From: Lepisosteus oculatus
Lineage: Eukaryota; Chordata; Actinopteri; Semionotiformes; Lepisosteidae
Length of the DNA stretch: 64,000 nucleotides
Reading direction: 5' to 3'
NCBI RefSeq assembly: GCF_040954835.1
Contig: NC_090698.1
Location: forward strand, 49,424,284 to 49,488,283
The notes beneath the pieces were generated by a model that worked only from the letters and a program-made list of their open reading frames with translations, searched no databases and had not been told where the DNA came from. A program made the translations under genes and the position numbers. Position 1 is the stretch's first letter. Every line of letters begins with the position of its first letter. This document shows positions 1-14,200 of this stretch, piece after piece.

Positions 1-2215
1 CTTGCAAGACTAATTATCTTCAGGAAAATGTTAATTACTTTTGAATATAGGCTGTTTCTCTTTGTTATTTTTCACACGAGGGAATATTTTCTCAAAATAC
101 CTTCTCAAAAACAATGAGTGGTGCTACCAATGTACAGTAGAGATTGAGTGATTAATAAGATATCCCTGTAGCACAAAATCCAATTGCCCACTGTAGCTTT
201 CTGTACAAGAGATGTGCGAAGCAGTACAATAAGTAACATCATGTCAATAATTAACAATGTTTCCCAAAGGAAAAACTTGCAAATAAACTATGATTTGTGG
301 AAAATAAATGAGTAGGCTGTCTTTTTGGGAAAAAAAAAACATATACAAGTAAATTTCCTTTTCAGATTCCAAACAAAGCAAAGTTAAGAATGGGAAATAG
401 TTAAACACGGGAAAGTCAGTTGGTCCTGAAAGAGATTTTTCTTAGCAGGATGACACAGCTTTTCTCAGCACAAAGAGCCAACATTCACAATTGTTAGTAA
501 TTTCTTTGGTATGTCTGTCATAGTCTATATCAAAATATGGTTGATAATAGGTGAGCTGCAATAAGACTGTTAGTGACCTTAGTTACAACAGCAGTTTCAA
601 AAAATTAAATTGCACGCAGAGCTAGAACTTGGATGTGTATCTAGTTAGAAGACCTATTTCTGTGATATATTAATTTGTCCTTCCAAAAATGGAATTAAAA
701 TGTGTTTTTAAAACTTTAAAAATGTAAAAACTCAGTTTAAAAAATCTTTCCTTTAATACTTTTATGTCTAGTACTGGTAGGATTGTTTTTCACAAACCAG
801 TTGATTGCGAACTCTGTGTTCTTAATCCCGCTGTGACAGCGTCTTAGCGAGGCTTGCCAAACTGCAGATCATTGTCTTACTCTGTTTATGACATTATGGC
901 TCATCCATCCAGCCGGCAGTGATTGTAGCTGTTCCTCTGTGGTGAGAGAAGCTTTTAGGTCAGTTATGTAACTACAATCAGGTTTTTGCAGCCATAGTGA
1001 CAGTACACACTTCAGAAGTGCTTTGTGGCTTAAACCAATCCTAGCTGCGAAGTCCAACTAGCTAGTTGAAGATTTTTTTTTTCTGGAAGACCTGAGGAAA
1101 GGAGGGCTTGACTATTGTGAAGATACACAGAGAAGTGCAGCAATAAATGTATTCCGTGTTTTCAGGAAAACCATTTAGGTTCTGGCTGAATTTGTTCTGT
1201 TCCTCTACTTTAAAAAAATTAAACGCTACTGTTCATGAGAGAAAAATCCCAAACTGGAAAGAGTGAATCTGTTAAGAAGGCAATTACTTTCATGGCAAGA
1301 AACTGATTACACTGATTTTGTTAAATTAAAATAATTTCTCCTTCTATTTGAAAGGTATCATGTGCTGACTTATACTTATGCAAGAAACCCCTCCCATTAT
1401 TTTGCATCTCATATAAATCTGATTTATAATTGGTTCATAATTTTGGAATGCAGAAAACAAGTGTGTTCCATGCATTATACCAAGAGAGTTTAGTGGTACA
1501 GGGTTACAGCTAAATGTCATGGAGCTTTTGCATAACAGGGAACTAACCCCCAAGTCTAGGTCATTCAAAGTCACAGTCTTTTTATTTAAATAATTTCTAC
1601 CCAAGAAAAAATACAAGAATGAAAAGAAAAATAGAACAAATGTTCAGCAAAGTATATGCTTTGCTGGATAAAATGTCATATTATATCATCAAAATGCTTC
1701 ATCCCATCCCTTCCTTACAAGGAAGAAGCACTTCTTTAAGGGCAGCTTTTGCATTCCTGATTTTAAAAAGAAAAGCAAAACTATGGAAAGCTTAGCTTTA
1801 TTAAAACTGTTGCATAATATTACAATGAAAATCTGATTAAATAAAATAGGCTAATAATAAAATATGCTAATGTGTTTTTAGGGAACTTTAGCATGAAGAT
1901 ATGTAGACAGTTTTTTTTCTTACTTCATCTTATTATTAATTAATTCTATATCAGTTTGCCCTGAAGACATATATTGTAAAATGGTATTGTTTCTGTACTT
2001 GATGCTTTCTTATCGTTACTAAGGCAATCTGAACTCATGTGATAGATGTTGACAATGATAAGAGGAGGTATTTGAATTTCCTTCTTGATCTTTTGACTGG
2101 CCTGGGGAATCCCTTTTCCATTTCGCAAACTTCAGGGCTTTAGTGAAGCCTAAATAAGGAACAGATTAAGATGCGTAGCTGTTCCCTTTAATCCTATCTT
2201 TGTGTCTGACGACAG
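1..2215. other. AT-rich upstream spacer, nothing recognised
   Basis: No open frame with codon structure or splice signals that I trust. Short open frames here on both strands are not supported by motif or composition. The stretch may contain distant upstream sequence of nim1k or an intron of the gene whose candidate exon lies at 2673-2772. Confidence 0.5.
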
Positions 2216-2672
2216 GAACAATGGGAATCCCAGCAGAGTGGCCACGGCAGAGGCCATGAGTCAGCAACGATGGAGATACCGAACCCCAGGTCAAACAAGA
2301 AACGGTGACAGAGGATGAAAAGGCCAAAGCCTTGACAGCATTCATGAACTGTTAGTAGGAATTCCTAGCCGGCAACTCACCTGGAGCCTTCAGTTTGCCT
2401 TGATTTGCCTTGTGTCAAAGTTTACTTCGCCGAGCCACTTTTTTAATTTACAACTAAACCAAACCTGGAAATGCTAGTAATCTAGAGGCAACGTGAAACT
2501 CTCTTCCCATGTGCTGAAGTGTGGCTTTAGAATGGCAAGAAGAGAGAGACAAGAACAACAACTTTTGTTTGGTTAAACTGACGCTTTTAAGCCTTTTTTT
2601 AAAGGCTTTTACTTAAATGCAAACTCTGTTTTCATGGCATACCATTGCAATAAATGAATTACAATATCCTAG

Positions 2673-2772
2673 ATTGTCCACACTGAAGAGCCTTCGGAAA
2701 ATTATGACATGTGGAAAGCCAAGGAGATGAACTTTGGAGCAATTCTTTTCTACATGGCAGAGGTATATGAAG
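2673..2772 (+). CDS. Candidate orphan coding exon, MIF4G-like fragment
   Basis: A 100-nt interval is open in one frame (33 codons plus 1 nt). It is preceded by an acceptor-like atatcctag and followed by a strong donor GAAG|gtaagat. The upstream in-frame stop lies exactly at the acceptor, as expected for a real internal exon. The peptide contains KEMNFGAILFYMAEVYEG, which resembles the helix K-R-F-x-x-F-x-x-F-L-x-E-L-Y of MIF4G domains such as PAIP1. Human PAIP1 is a near neighbour of NIM1K on 5p12, so this could be a fragment of such a gene, but I found no partner exons. It could also be a 5' untranslated exon of nim1k or a chance frame. Confidence 0.3.
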
Positions 2773-3814
2773 GTAAGATTTACACAAATGCAAAGACAAA
2801 AGGGATTGAACTCACCTTGAAAATTTTTTAACGGATTTATCCTTCACAATGTTTTGCATAGGGAAGGTTTTTATGAGAATAAATGAAAAGTGTTGCTCTG
2901 AAATTGAAAAGCTTACCCGTCAATTTTAAGATGTTTTGTAAGCTATTTTTGAAAGAAATATTAATGATTGATCCACAGTGTGGACATGACTTTGACATCA
3001 GATAATTGCCACAACGAATTCAAATAATCTTACCTTAGCTCTATAGTTCTTTTGTGCTTCTGTAAACTGCAATGAACATCCTATCTTTTGTTCTGGCTTC
3101 TCCTACAGTAGCTCTCAGTTTTAACGTCAAACCGCACGCATGAAAGAACACTGCATATGAAACACAAATCATTGAAATTAATAGACTGAGCTGCTTGGAT
3201 GATTAATTAATAATACATTTAAATCCAGCACAGCTGGGCATCATATGGAATGATTGGTTTATTCACTCTGAAAGCTTGCCTTTATTGTTGTTGCTTTATT
3301 AATGGAACAATGTAACAGTTCATTCATTTTTAAATGCATGTCATTCATTTTTTTAAATAATTTATCTGGGTAAATCTTGGATTTTGAATTTCACTGTAAG
3401 TCCAAACTAAAATTCAGCTTTGATAATATACTATAATTCATAATACTGAAGCAATTTATGTAAGTTATCCTTGTTGCTACAAATTTTTATTTGCCTTATG
3501 ATGCATGTTTTAAAGTACCCGTTGTGATAAAAGTATGATGAGTTACCAGACTTCTCATTTCTACCTAGAATTAAAAATATCCTAATGGAGTTCAGGACAT
3601 TCAGTTGTCCTTGAAGAACTCCTCATATTACCTTATTTTATGGTATGGACATTTTACTGTTCTATGCGATTTTATATTTATATCTCAGAAATGTGTGCTT
3701 GACCATTTGTTTTCCTTTTTTGGTAGTGTGTCACAAGAGATTGTGATTGCTTCAGATTGTGTTGCTTTCACTGTCTATCAAGGAGCTCTATAAATAAATT
3801 AATTGATTTTCTTT

Positions 3815-4135
3815 TCTTACTGTTTAATCCATCCATCTATTGTCAGAAAGCCATATATTCCTCATTGGGCCTGAGTAACATAAAGACTATCCCAGAAATA
3901 CAGGATAGAAAGCCGGAACACAGCATGGACCTGATGTCACTACTTTGCAGGGCACACACACTAGTAGATTTAGTCTGGGGAGGGTTTGAGGATACCAGAC
4001 CACCCTGAGAAAATCCACATGAACATGGAAACTCCGTACTCTGCAATGTGTTCTGGTCTGACTCGAACCCAGGACCCAAAAACTTGTCAGGCTGTAGCAG
4101 TACCATATGCTACTACCATGCTGCGCTATACTGTT
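3815..4135. repeat. Dispersed repeat of the ccatccat / gaacccaggaccc family
   Basis: The stretch starts with ccatccatctattg and ends with a segment like 'aacatggaaactccgtactctgc ... tcgaacccaggaccc ... gctactaccatgctgcgc'. The same ordered words recur at 12250-12575 and 45285-45537 and, inverted, at 18600-18945 and 42545-42835. This is an interspersed element common in ray-finned fish. Its class (SINE or LINE tail) cannot be settled by eye. Open frames crossing it are not genes. Confidence 0.6.
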
Positions 4136-4139
4136 TAAT

Positions 4140-4670
4140 AAGAATAACTCATTACATTTATATGTATGTATTCTGCACACTCCACTCAAAGCGCTTTACA
4201 GGTAATGGGGACTCCCCTCCACCACCACCAATGTGCAGCCCCACCTGGATGATGCGATGGCAGCCATAGTGAACGCTCACCACACATCAGCTATCAGTGG
4301 GGAGAAGAACAGAGTAAAGAAGCCAGTTTTTACATGGGGTCTTTTAGGAGGTCAAGACTGATAAAGGCTCGGGGGAAGGTAGTGTAGCCAAGATGCAGGG
4401 GTAACACAACTACTCTTTTCCAAAAACGCCCTGGGATTTTTAATGACCACAGAGAGTCAGGTCCTCGGTTTTACGTTTTTACGAATGACGGCACCTTTTT
4501 ACAGTATACTGTTCCTGTCACTATACTGGGGCATTAGGATCCACACAGACCGCGAGCCGAGCACCTCCTACCGGCCCCTCTAAGACCTCTTCCAAGACCT
4601 GATTTTTCCCAGGAGGTCTCCCATCTAGGCTCACTCCCGCTGAGCTCCAGTGAGTTACAGGGTGATAGAG
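4140..4670 (-). repeat. 5S-rRNA-derived SINE, minus orientation
   Basis: Read on the minus strand, the element begins around 4665 with a head that matches the internal promoter half of 5S rRNA (gaGCTcAGCgGG ... gagCCTagATGGGAGACC...CTGGGAA). It continues through a central part (complement of 'ccctgggatttttaatgacc', 'agagagtcaggtcctcggtt') and ends at about 4140 in a tail containing the complement of 'ccactcaaagcgctttacag'. Head-centre-tail order matches the SINE3/DeuSINE type of 5S-derived SINE. Related copies are at 54520-54875 and 61735-62060. Confidence 0.7.
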
Positions 4671-4881
4671 TTGAAAACATTTTTAATTGATTGTTGCCCT
4701 GTGTAGAAGAGGCAAGGTCAAAGCCTGTTGGTCTTTCATAGTCCTCTCTTTTTTTCTTCTTCTCCTCCTTCCTTATACTTGACTTGACCTCCCTGACAGA
4801 CTTCTGCTTGAAAAACTGAAACCTTTTAGAAAAGCAGGACCATTTTGCTGAAGGTGGCTTGTTGCTCGGGTCTCTTTGCAG

Positions 4882-5238
4882 TTGCCATCGCAGCCCTCCT
4901 AGCGCTGTCCTGCGGGAGCCCTGCCATGAGTTAAGGGTGCGGCACCATGACGGCGGTGTACATGAATGGGGGGGGCTTGGGGAGCCAGCGGTATGCGCGC
5001 TGGAGCCGGCAGGACAGCGCTGAGGACTACCTCCGCACTGAGTGCTATGCCGAGGAGGAAGGTGGGCAGCACCGGCGGCTCACTCCCTTCGAGAAGCTCA
5101 CCCTCGACATGTCCCAGGACGAGAAGGTGGTCAAGGAGCTGACCCTGGGCAAGAGGATCGGCTTCTACAGGGTGCGAGGCGAGATCGGCAGCGGCAATTT
5201 CTCCCAGGTCAAACTGGGCATCCACTCCCTCACCAAAG
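4882..5238 (+). CDS. nim1k: nim1k coding exon 1 (with 5'UTR 4882-4946)
   Basis: The acceptor tctctttgcag precedes 4882, and the donor ACCAAAG|gtaagag follows 5238. The exon encodes residues 1-97 and the first base of codon 98: the NIM1 N-terminal arm and the glycine-rich ATP loop. It is richer in G+C than its flanks. Confidence 0.95.
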
Positions 5239-8200
5239 GTAAGAGATTTGCTGCCCTCCCTCCCGTCAACACAGGGCTACTGCTCCTGCATCTGTCTGGG
5301 GTTGAGAAGAAAGTGGCTGGCATTGTAGAGCTTGCTATGCTGTGAAATAATGTTTCATCCCAAAATAACAATAATATATTATCAAATTGGGTATTACACT
5401 AATCAAACGTGCTTTTCAAAACAGCTCTGTACATTGCACAGTGGTGTATGCACATTTTGAACATCAGAAAGGTTGCTAACACAAGGTGACTATTCAGCCT
5501 GTCTAGCCCATTTGGTTGATAAATGGCTAACTCATCCATTCGTTTTTTTAAAGAAGCCAGGATATCAGCTACAACATCATGCCTTGTTACACACTCCCAC
5601 AACCCTTTGTGTAACATCCTTCCTCTGATTTTTGGTTTGAAATGCCCTCGCGTGTAGTTGCTGCTATTTCATTTTAAATTCTGTAATCAGTTACCTTTGT
5701 AATCTTCTCTCAAGACTAGAAAGGCTCAGTTCTTTCAGCCTGTGTCAGAGCAAGACAATCCTTTGTCCAGGAATGCATCAGGTTGCTGTCCTCTGAACCG
5801 ATTCCAGAGACAAGCAATATCTATTCTGTAGCATGGTGACCACAATTGTGCACACTATTTCAAATGAGGCCTTATAGTGTATTGCAATATACATTTACTG
5901 TATATAACACTGCATTATACAATTTTAACAGAACACCATTTAAATTCTACTCATTATGCACGTATCCTAAATGTATGTCTTTACATTGCCTACCCACATT
6001 GTCTAGAAGATGTAAATAATGTGGCAACATAAACAACTCTTCTGGCCCCGTGTTTTCCGTTGTGTATTTATAGTTTGTTTTTGCATAAATGCCTACAATA
6101 TTCTACACTTTTTTACGTCAAATGTAATATGCCAAGTCCTTGACCTGTCTTGAATTTCAATGTGTTCTTTGATTAATTTTTTAATTTTATTTCCTGCTGC
6201 TATGGTGTTCACTAATTCTCCAATTTTGTCATAATCTATAAAAACCTGATTAGTTCAATAACTATAGCAAAATCTAGATCATTAATATACTTTAGGGAGA
6301 GTAGTGGTCCCAGTGCAGATGGTAAATCTGCTATATTTGAATGAGCATAAACAAAACTTAAAATCTGATGTGGAATTCACACATGGTGACTCACCCATCT
6401 GACACAAATTCCCAACCCCCCAGTTGATGTCATCCTTTTGGATATATGCAAAAGTTATTGGCAAATTTAAAGCCACTAAAGATGAGTTTCTCTGAATATT
6501 CTAATTCAGGTGAGTTGATCTTTTGATTTAATGGTTGTTTTTTTGCAAAAAAACACCATGAACACTACACTGCACAATATAACAACTTGCAGGAATACTT
6601 TAGAAACATTTGTGCAAATGACATTACAGACACACAGGTATTCATGAAGAGGACTTTTAAGAGAAAGTGTAAGAGCAGAAGTCCAGGTAGAGAGAAGTCA
6701 GGTGAAAATGATGGAAGACACAATTAAGAACTTTGAAAGCTTCTGCAATTTGGTAATAGAGGTCCTGATAATTTTTGTCAAATGTTATATTGCAATGTGG
6801 CTTTCATTCATGTTATTTTATTATGTTTTGTAGGGGTTATGAATACACTATGACTGTTTTTAACCTTATTTATGGAAAGCATGTATCAGAACTGTTAAAA
6901 GATGCTTTATAGAGCAGAAGGATTGTTACAATATTTTATGTAGTATTTTAGGTAAAAGAGCTAACCCATTCTACCCTGAAAGACAGTATTAATTTCTGAT
7001 TTTTCCTCTTAATTGTTAAAAATAGTTTTTGGTTTTAGGTATCCTTTGTATTACTTGAACAGCCACATACTCCATCAAATTTGAATGTTTGGTGTAGATT
7101 CTATTTCCGTAACAAAACACAAAGCTCTGCAACGTTGCTGAAGCTTGGTAGATTGAATGATGAGGTGGAGTTGGAAAACATAACTAATGCAGCAAAAGTT
7201 TAAAATTGGATACATTAGATAAAAGTGCTTAATAGGTAAGAACAGAAATTTAATCTCAATGTTTTTTTTTAATAATTTATCATTCTTTACCCTTGGTACA
7301 TACCTTCAAATGGCTTTTTTACACAATATTACATGCATCTAGTACTGTACTCACAACATGCAGGTAGTTTTTGGTACAGTAGAAAGCTGAAACAATGGTT
7401 AAAAACTGATGTGAAAAAGAAATGCTATTTTACTCACTATGATTCTCACATATTTAGAAAGCTTTCACACCATTGTCTATGGTAATATATTCAATAAGAT
7501 TATATTATCCAAAATTAAGCTTTAATAAAGTCTTCCTTAAAAGATTTTTTTTAAACTATTTTGAAATGTATGGAATGGAACTGTAGGGTTATCCTGTTTC
7601 TTTATATATCAGGCCTTTATAGTATTAGTACAGTAAACCCCCAGTTTAATGGATTAATAGAGAAGAAGGTGTGTCAGCCCGTCAGCCCAAAAGCACAGTT
7701 ATATGAGAAATACATTCAGTATATTATATATGCTTTTAGGATCTTTTGACTCATTTTTAACCATCTCAATCAACACAGTCAATAAAAAATTGTTCTTTTT
7801 ATAATTTTTATAATAAGTAAACAAGTTTTTATTTAATTGTCATAAATGTATGACAATACAAACTTCACTAGAGCATACGAAACACAAGCAACACCCATTG
7901 TAAGCAGTTGACCTTCCCTTATAGGGCACCTCTGACATTCCCAAATTTTTATGTTGTATTTATTTGTACCTTGTTTTATTATACTGTATATGCATTTCCC
8001 TGTTGGGAAAGTCCACATTTTCTAAATTGTTTTGTCTGCCGATGTCCAGTAAAGCAAAGTCTTTTTTATACATGTGAGCACTTTCACCACACAACTTCAA
8101 TTTACTTTCACAGACAAATTAAGTTACAGTACATTATATAGCAATGTTATTTCCGTATGCATTGTAGATTCAAATGTGTATAATGAGCAATTTCTCTCTG

Positions 8201-11200
8201 AAATACCCAGAGATCTCTGCTTCTGTAAAGTAAATCTGTAGTGTATAGCTCAAAGTCATTAATCCCTAGTTGACTGCATGAGACAGAAACGAATTTTCCT
8301 GCTTTCCAAAATATTCAGAAAGTGTAAAGGCAGATCATGTGACCTATGTATTTCTAGACACTCTACATATCAGTTTAAAAGACAACTGGAAATAGAAAAG
8401 GAAAAAAAAGATTGTGGGTTTCGTGCAGATGAAATTAAATTCATTAATCCAGGCCTGCACATCTTCACTGCTTCACTGATGCTGCATTGATCTGTTCTCT
8501 CCTCAGAAGGCTTACAACATAAAGACTAAATATAGACCCCCCCCCCAGCAACCTTGCAGCTTGCAGAGTGTAATGGGATAGCTGTTATTATGAAGATTAT
8601 TTTAATAAGATTGACATGGGATTCACAATGCACTGATGATGGGTACATCACCAACAGAATTAGGAGCTCTTCTCAGAACACATTAGGGAAACTTAAAGGG
8701 TTATGTAATAAGGGACATCTGTTCCATTCCCCTCTGTGTTCACAGAAGGTGTGAGTGAGGAAAACCAAGGGCACATATATTATAAACCAGTAGTGTATTT
8801 GATTTACTGAAAATGTAGGAAAGTTGTTTATTATAATACTTTGTTACAGTATGTTCTCTCCAAGCTTTGTGACTTCTGTCTGTCAGTACAGTACCATTAA
8901 TAGACCTTAGTATATTGACAACCCTAAACTGGTAAACCTACCAGATAGTGTTTCTTCCTGTAAATTAAAGGCCATTTCATTCTCAACCCAATTACTCCAG
9001 TCCACCCAGCTGTATGAATGGAAACCAGCAATGCTGGAGGTAGACCCTGTGACAGGCTGGTGTCCCTTCCAGGGGGGAGTGGAGTCAAATGCTATCTGAT
9101 CGCTTCACACCTGGAAAACAGAATAATCTCTGGCCTAATGAAAATCCTTGTATATTTTGGATGGTTTTGGTCTGTTCAGTTTCTTATCCTACCATATGTT
9201 ATCTATACCATCCAAGACTTCCCTTCATCCTTTTAGAAGTCTCATTGTACTTCTTTTTTTTTTCTCACAATGTCCTGTTGGTTAACTTCAGTTACGACAG
9301 GGAGTCAATTCTTGCAACAAGCTGCTTTGGTACATTCATCACACCCAACAAAGCCCCGACCAAGAAGTTTGTCTGTGGTTTGAATCGGTCTTGGTGTGTA
9401 ATGTTTTTCTATGGCTTGATCTGCTTTACCCATGATTCGATTCAGGAGGCCCCTTCCCATTGTATCTCTTCCAGAGAAAGTAGCAATCAAAATCCTGGAC
9501 AAGACGAAGCTGGATCAGAAGACCCAACGACTGCTGTCCAGGGAGATCTCCAGTATGGAGAAGCTGCACCATCCCAATGTGATCCGGCTCTACGAGGTGG
9601 TGGAGACCCTTTCCAAGCTGCATCTCGTCATGGAGTACGCAGGAGGAGGGGAGCTCTTTGCCAAGATTAACATGGAGGGCAAGCTGTCCGACATCGACAG
9701 CAGGATCGTCTTCTCTCAGATCCTCTCTGCGGTCAAACACATGGTTAGTCTGCCTGCATCTCTCCACTGAATCTGTCCCGTCTTCCTTAATGGAACTGTG
9801 TTCTCGAACTGTGTAACATAGCATAACAACTGTGCATGCACAGTCAAACCAATAAATATAACAGGCTTATAGAAATACAGTTTCTCTATATTCTAGTCTA
9901 ATGTAAGGTTCCAGGTTCCAATGTTATTTTTCATTCCCTCTAAGGATAACAGGAATTGTTTGTCAAAGCTGATGTTTTCCCATAAGTCAAAGATCATTCA
10001 CACTCTTTCAGGGAGAAGTGTACTTTAGCCACATGATTCTTTTTTCTTCACACCCGAAAATGTATATATCGTTGTTTATATATAGCTCAAGGGAAACATT
10101 TACAATTATTTGCAACAAAATAGTTCGTAACACGATTTAAAAACTACACAGATTTGTGTAACATAACTTAAAGATTTCCGTTGTAGAACTGGTTAGTCTA
10201 GTGATGTTGTCTATTAAGCAGTCATGTGGGTAAGTAAAATGATTTGCATTGTTAGTCAGCCATGTTGAGGGAAAATCTTAATCCAGAATACAAATCATGG
10301 TCCACATCAATAGAAAGCCAGTGTAATACAGATTGGAACAGACAGGCTCATTGATTATCAATGCGCTTTAGGCAGGGTCTGTGTGCACAAGCCTGCTTTT
10401 GCATTGTGCAAAAGCCGGCTCTACGGTTGTGACCACTGGGTGTCATTGGTAGGCTACTGTGTGTTATTAAATTGAATTTGTAACCTTCAATTTCAGTTGC
10501 AGTCCTCCAGGGTTTCCTATAGTCACTGCAGTTAAACTAATGTAAGCAATAATTCAGAAGAACACAGAATCTGTGACTGATAAGAAAAAGGGATGATGAG
10601 ATATGTATTGCAATTCAATAAATTGAGTGAATTTACAGAAAATCAGTAAAAAGAAGTTATGCGCATGTTGATTGGCTACTGAATGCCTATGAATTGTTAT
10701 ATTAGTAGAGGCAGTTTATTTGCACTCTGTTTATTTGGTACCAGGTGGTGTGACTGCTCTTGAGGTGCTTTTCAATAAGGTGACAGGATTTGTCTCACAC
10801 AATGCATTTGACATGTAATGTCCATATACTGCATACCCCGCCAATGATATCTGGGCAAATAATTTGCCAGAAGCAGACACAATTGTTTTAAGCATTGCTT
10901 AAGCACAAAAAAGTTTGTTTTAAATACTATCTGAGCAATGCAATTGAACTAGAAGATTATACTTCACCTATACCTGTATATCTGCCTCCTGAGCCATGTA
11001 TAACATAATGGGAAATATGGTACTCTGCTGTAGAGCACTCTTTCAGAACTGTAGCTTCAGACATCTGCTCTCCCTGATTGTGATGATTGTGACGCATGGT
11101 TGAGAACTGGTGGATCTAAGACAGGCTACATACTAAGAGTAACAGGACAGTTGAGAGAAACTTTGAAGGGAAAGAATGGTTTACCATACAGCAAAGTGAT

Positions 11201-14200
11201 TGCTGTTGCTGATGCAGTGTATTCTCAAGGAAGATAAAACTGAGTTCATTATTTTGCAGACTGTGACTAACTTGGAGGGCAAAGTACTGTGGGCGACAAT
11301 TGTAAGCGAGTGGCTGACTGATACAAGACTCAAGGATCTGATTACATGAATGCATTTATGTTAAAAAAACAAAATAATAAAGCTGCAGAAGAAATAGGAG
11401 ACACTGGCACAAGATGTGCATAGCACAGAGGTCACCAAAAACATGCTTCCATATTCCAAAAAAAAACCTATCGGGACATTTTTGAAACATATTATAGCAG
11501 GAGAAGTCAGTGCACAACAAATTCTTATTTTATTATGCCATCTTGCACTTTTCTGTAGTTTGGATTTGGGAGCTTCTTATAATATCTGATCCATGCATTA
11601 TTACATAACAACGCATTCCTGGTAAAGGTTAGGGTAATCTTGAGCCTTTTCCAGAAGGTCTCCCACTCATGTGGCTTACGCACATGAAAACCACAAATGA
11701 CAGCACATTATTGTGCACAGAAGCCTTTATTAAACCAAATGTTCCATTCCCAAAAACCAAATATTTGCTCTAGTATAAACCAACCATTGTGAGTCCCTTT
11801 ACATACCAAATAGTTTAAATCCATCTCACATTAAAATGTGTCTCTGCAGCCCTCTTCCATTTTTTTAATTGAACAGACACAAACAATAGAGGCCTTAACT
11901 CCCTCTAGTGGCAGGTCATCGGAAACTACTATCCTCACTACAGAAATACCTGCAGAAGGAGGCACAGCTGTTGCACTCAAAGGGAATGAAATTCCATGTG
12001 AGGGAAAGGATCTGTTTAAATAGACTGTGTATGGAATTAAGGAACAAGTAAAAGTTTTTTTTTATGTGACCTGATATCACCTGACCCTTCAACAGACACA
12101 CCTGAAGAAGGTTCCACAGCCACAGGTGCAGATATTTTGAGAAATGAATTCATGAACAATTTCAATATATATAAAATACTGTCTTAAAATTATTAATAAA
12201 AGCTCTTCCGTCTAAAAGATTAGATCACCCACCTACTTTCTCTCCCATTTTCTAACCCATCCATCCATTTTCTAAACGCTTCTTCTTATTCAGTGTCACG
12301 GGGGAGTCAGAGTTATCCCAGTTAGCAGTGGGCACAGGGCAGGCTGCCAGTCCTTTACAAGGCACTCACAGATACAAACAAAACAAGCACACACTCTCAC
12401 CATGGCCAGTTCCTCCAGAGGCCAATTAACCTACCAGACTTTCTCTGGCCTGTGGGAGGAAACCCACACTAACAAGGGAAGAAAAGACAAACTCAATGCA
12501 GATAGCAGCCAGGGTGCAGAAGAGAACCCAGGGTCCCAGCATCACTCTGCCACTGTGCTGCTTGATATAGCATCTCACATTTAAAATTATGTGGTTACAC
12601 TGACCGTGTCCTTTCACAAGGACATACTAAAAAGACGTCAAAAGCCCAAATTATACTTAAACTGGGTTCCCATAATTTACAGCCCAGATTCTAAGCTTTG
12701 CATATCCTTTTACCTGCCTCCTGGCCATTCTCACATCTGTTTTCTTGCTTTGCCCATTTTGTCTCTTTCTCTCATATTTCAAGTCTCACCTTCTTGCATC
12801 CATGCAGCTGAAGGCTCCACAAACAGTCTCATACTTTCTTTTTTACTCTTCTCAAGGAATTGGTGTGTTCCTGGTGAACAAAAACATTTATTGAAGGAAT
12901 TTGTTGACAGATTCTCTGAAATACTGTAGTATTAAACATATTACTACTGTAACTCGGGGATGTAGAGTAATGTCAGTACCCACATGCCCTGCTAATGTAT
13001 GAACAGCACATTATAGTAAAAGCATGGCTAATTCAGATGATTTCTGTAATTGAATAGGATCCCTGTTAATGAGCGCTTATTTTTGGTTTAGTGTGGCTAT
13101 ATTGGCATCTTGGGGATGGAAGACCGAAATACAGTTTTAAACTCCAGTAAGGAGAAACAGTCATTGCATGTGTTCTTGATTTTATTCAGAATCTGTGAAG
13201 TATATGTAGTATTAAGCACACATGGGATGCTTCAAGTTAATATTTGTATGTCTAATCATTTAAAATTGCTTGCTAAGATTTGTCCATGGAGCAAGAGCTA
13301 AGCTTATAATGTTAATTTATAAATATGATATTCAAACTTTATAGTCTTCTGCTATAAAACCTCTAGCTATTATATCTAATGACTAATACCATATCTTCAA
13401 TATTGGAGTGTGCAGTATTCTTGAAAATTAATTGTTCCTTACAGACTATAAACGCCATGATAAATGTAATTATATTTTCTGTATTTGTTTAGTAGGGCGT
13501 TTTGTTCTTACTCTTGTTCTCTATGTTTAGCATGACAGCAACATCATCCATCGGGACCTGAAGGCAGAGAACGTGTTTTACACGTGTAACACCTGCGTCA
13601 AAGTGGGTGACTTTGGCTTCAGCACAATCAGCAAGAAGGAGGAGACTCTCAACACCTTCTGTGGCTCACCACCTTACGCGGCGCCCGAGCTCTTCAGAGA
13701 TGAGAACTACGTGGGAAGCTATGTGGACGTTTGGGCACTGGGCATCCTGCTCTTTTTTATGGTGACTGGCACCATGCCTTTCCGTGCCGACACCGTAGCC
13801 AAGCTTAAGAAGTGCATCCTGGAAGGGAACTATACCATCCCGCCCTATGTGCCCGAGTCATGCCAGAAACTCATCAAGGGCATCTTGCAGCCTGTGCCCA
13901 GTGACCGCCACTCCATTGCCCAAATCATGGCCTGTGAGTGGTTACAGTCTGTGGAGTTCCCCAATCCCATGGAGCCTTTCAAACTGGACCCCATGTACCT
14001 CGCCGAGCCTGCCGAGCTGGATGAGGACGAAGCGGAGGTGAAGGCGGCTCTGGAGAGCCTGGGCATCACAGAAGAGCACATCCGCAACAACCAGGGCAAG
14101 GACTGCCGCAGCTCCATCACTGGGGTGTACCGGATCCTCCTGCACCGGGTGCAGAAGAGAAGAGCCGTGGACAGCATGCCTGTGGTCACGCACGTTGTCC

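Noticed and set aside
4899-5225. 108-aa antisense frame over nim1k exon 1
   Set aside because: The sense strand is a clear kinase exon with splice signals. The antisense frame only reflects its G+C-rich codons.
9089-9670. 193-aa plus frame running into nim1k exon 2
   Set aside because: It reads exon 2 in the wrong frame and crosses the intron boundary. The correct frame restores VAIK and the helix-C motif.
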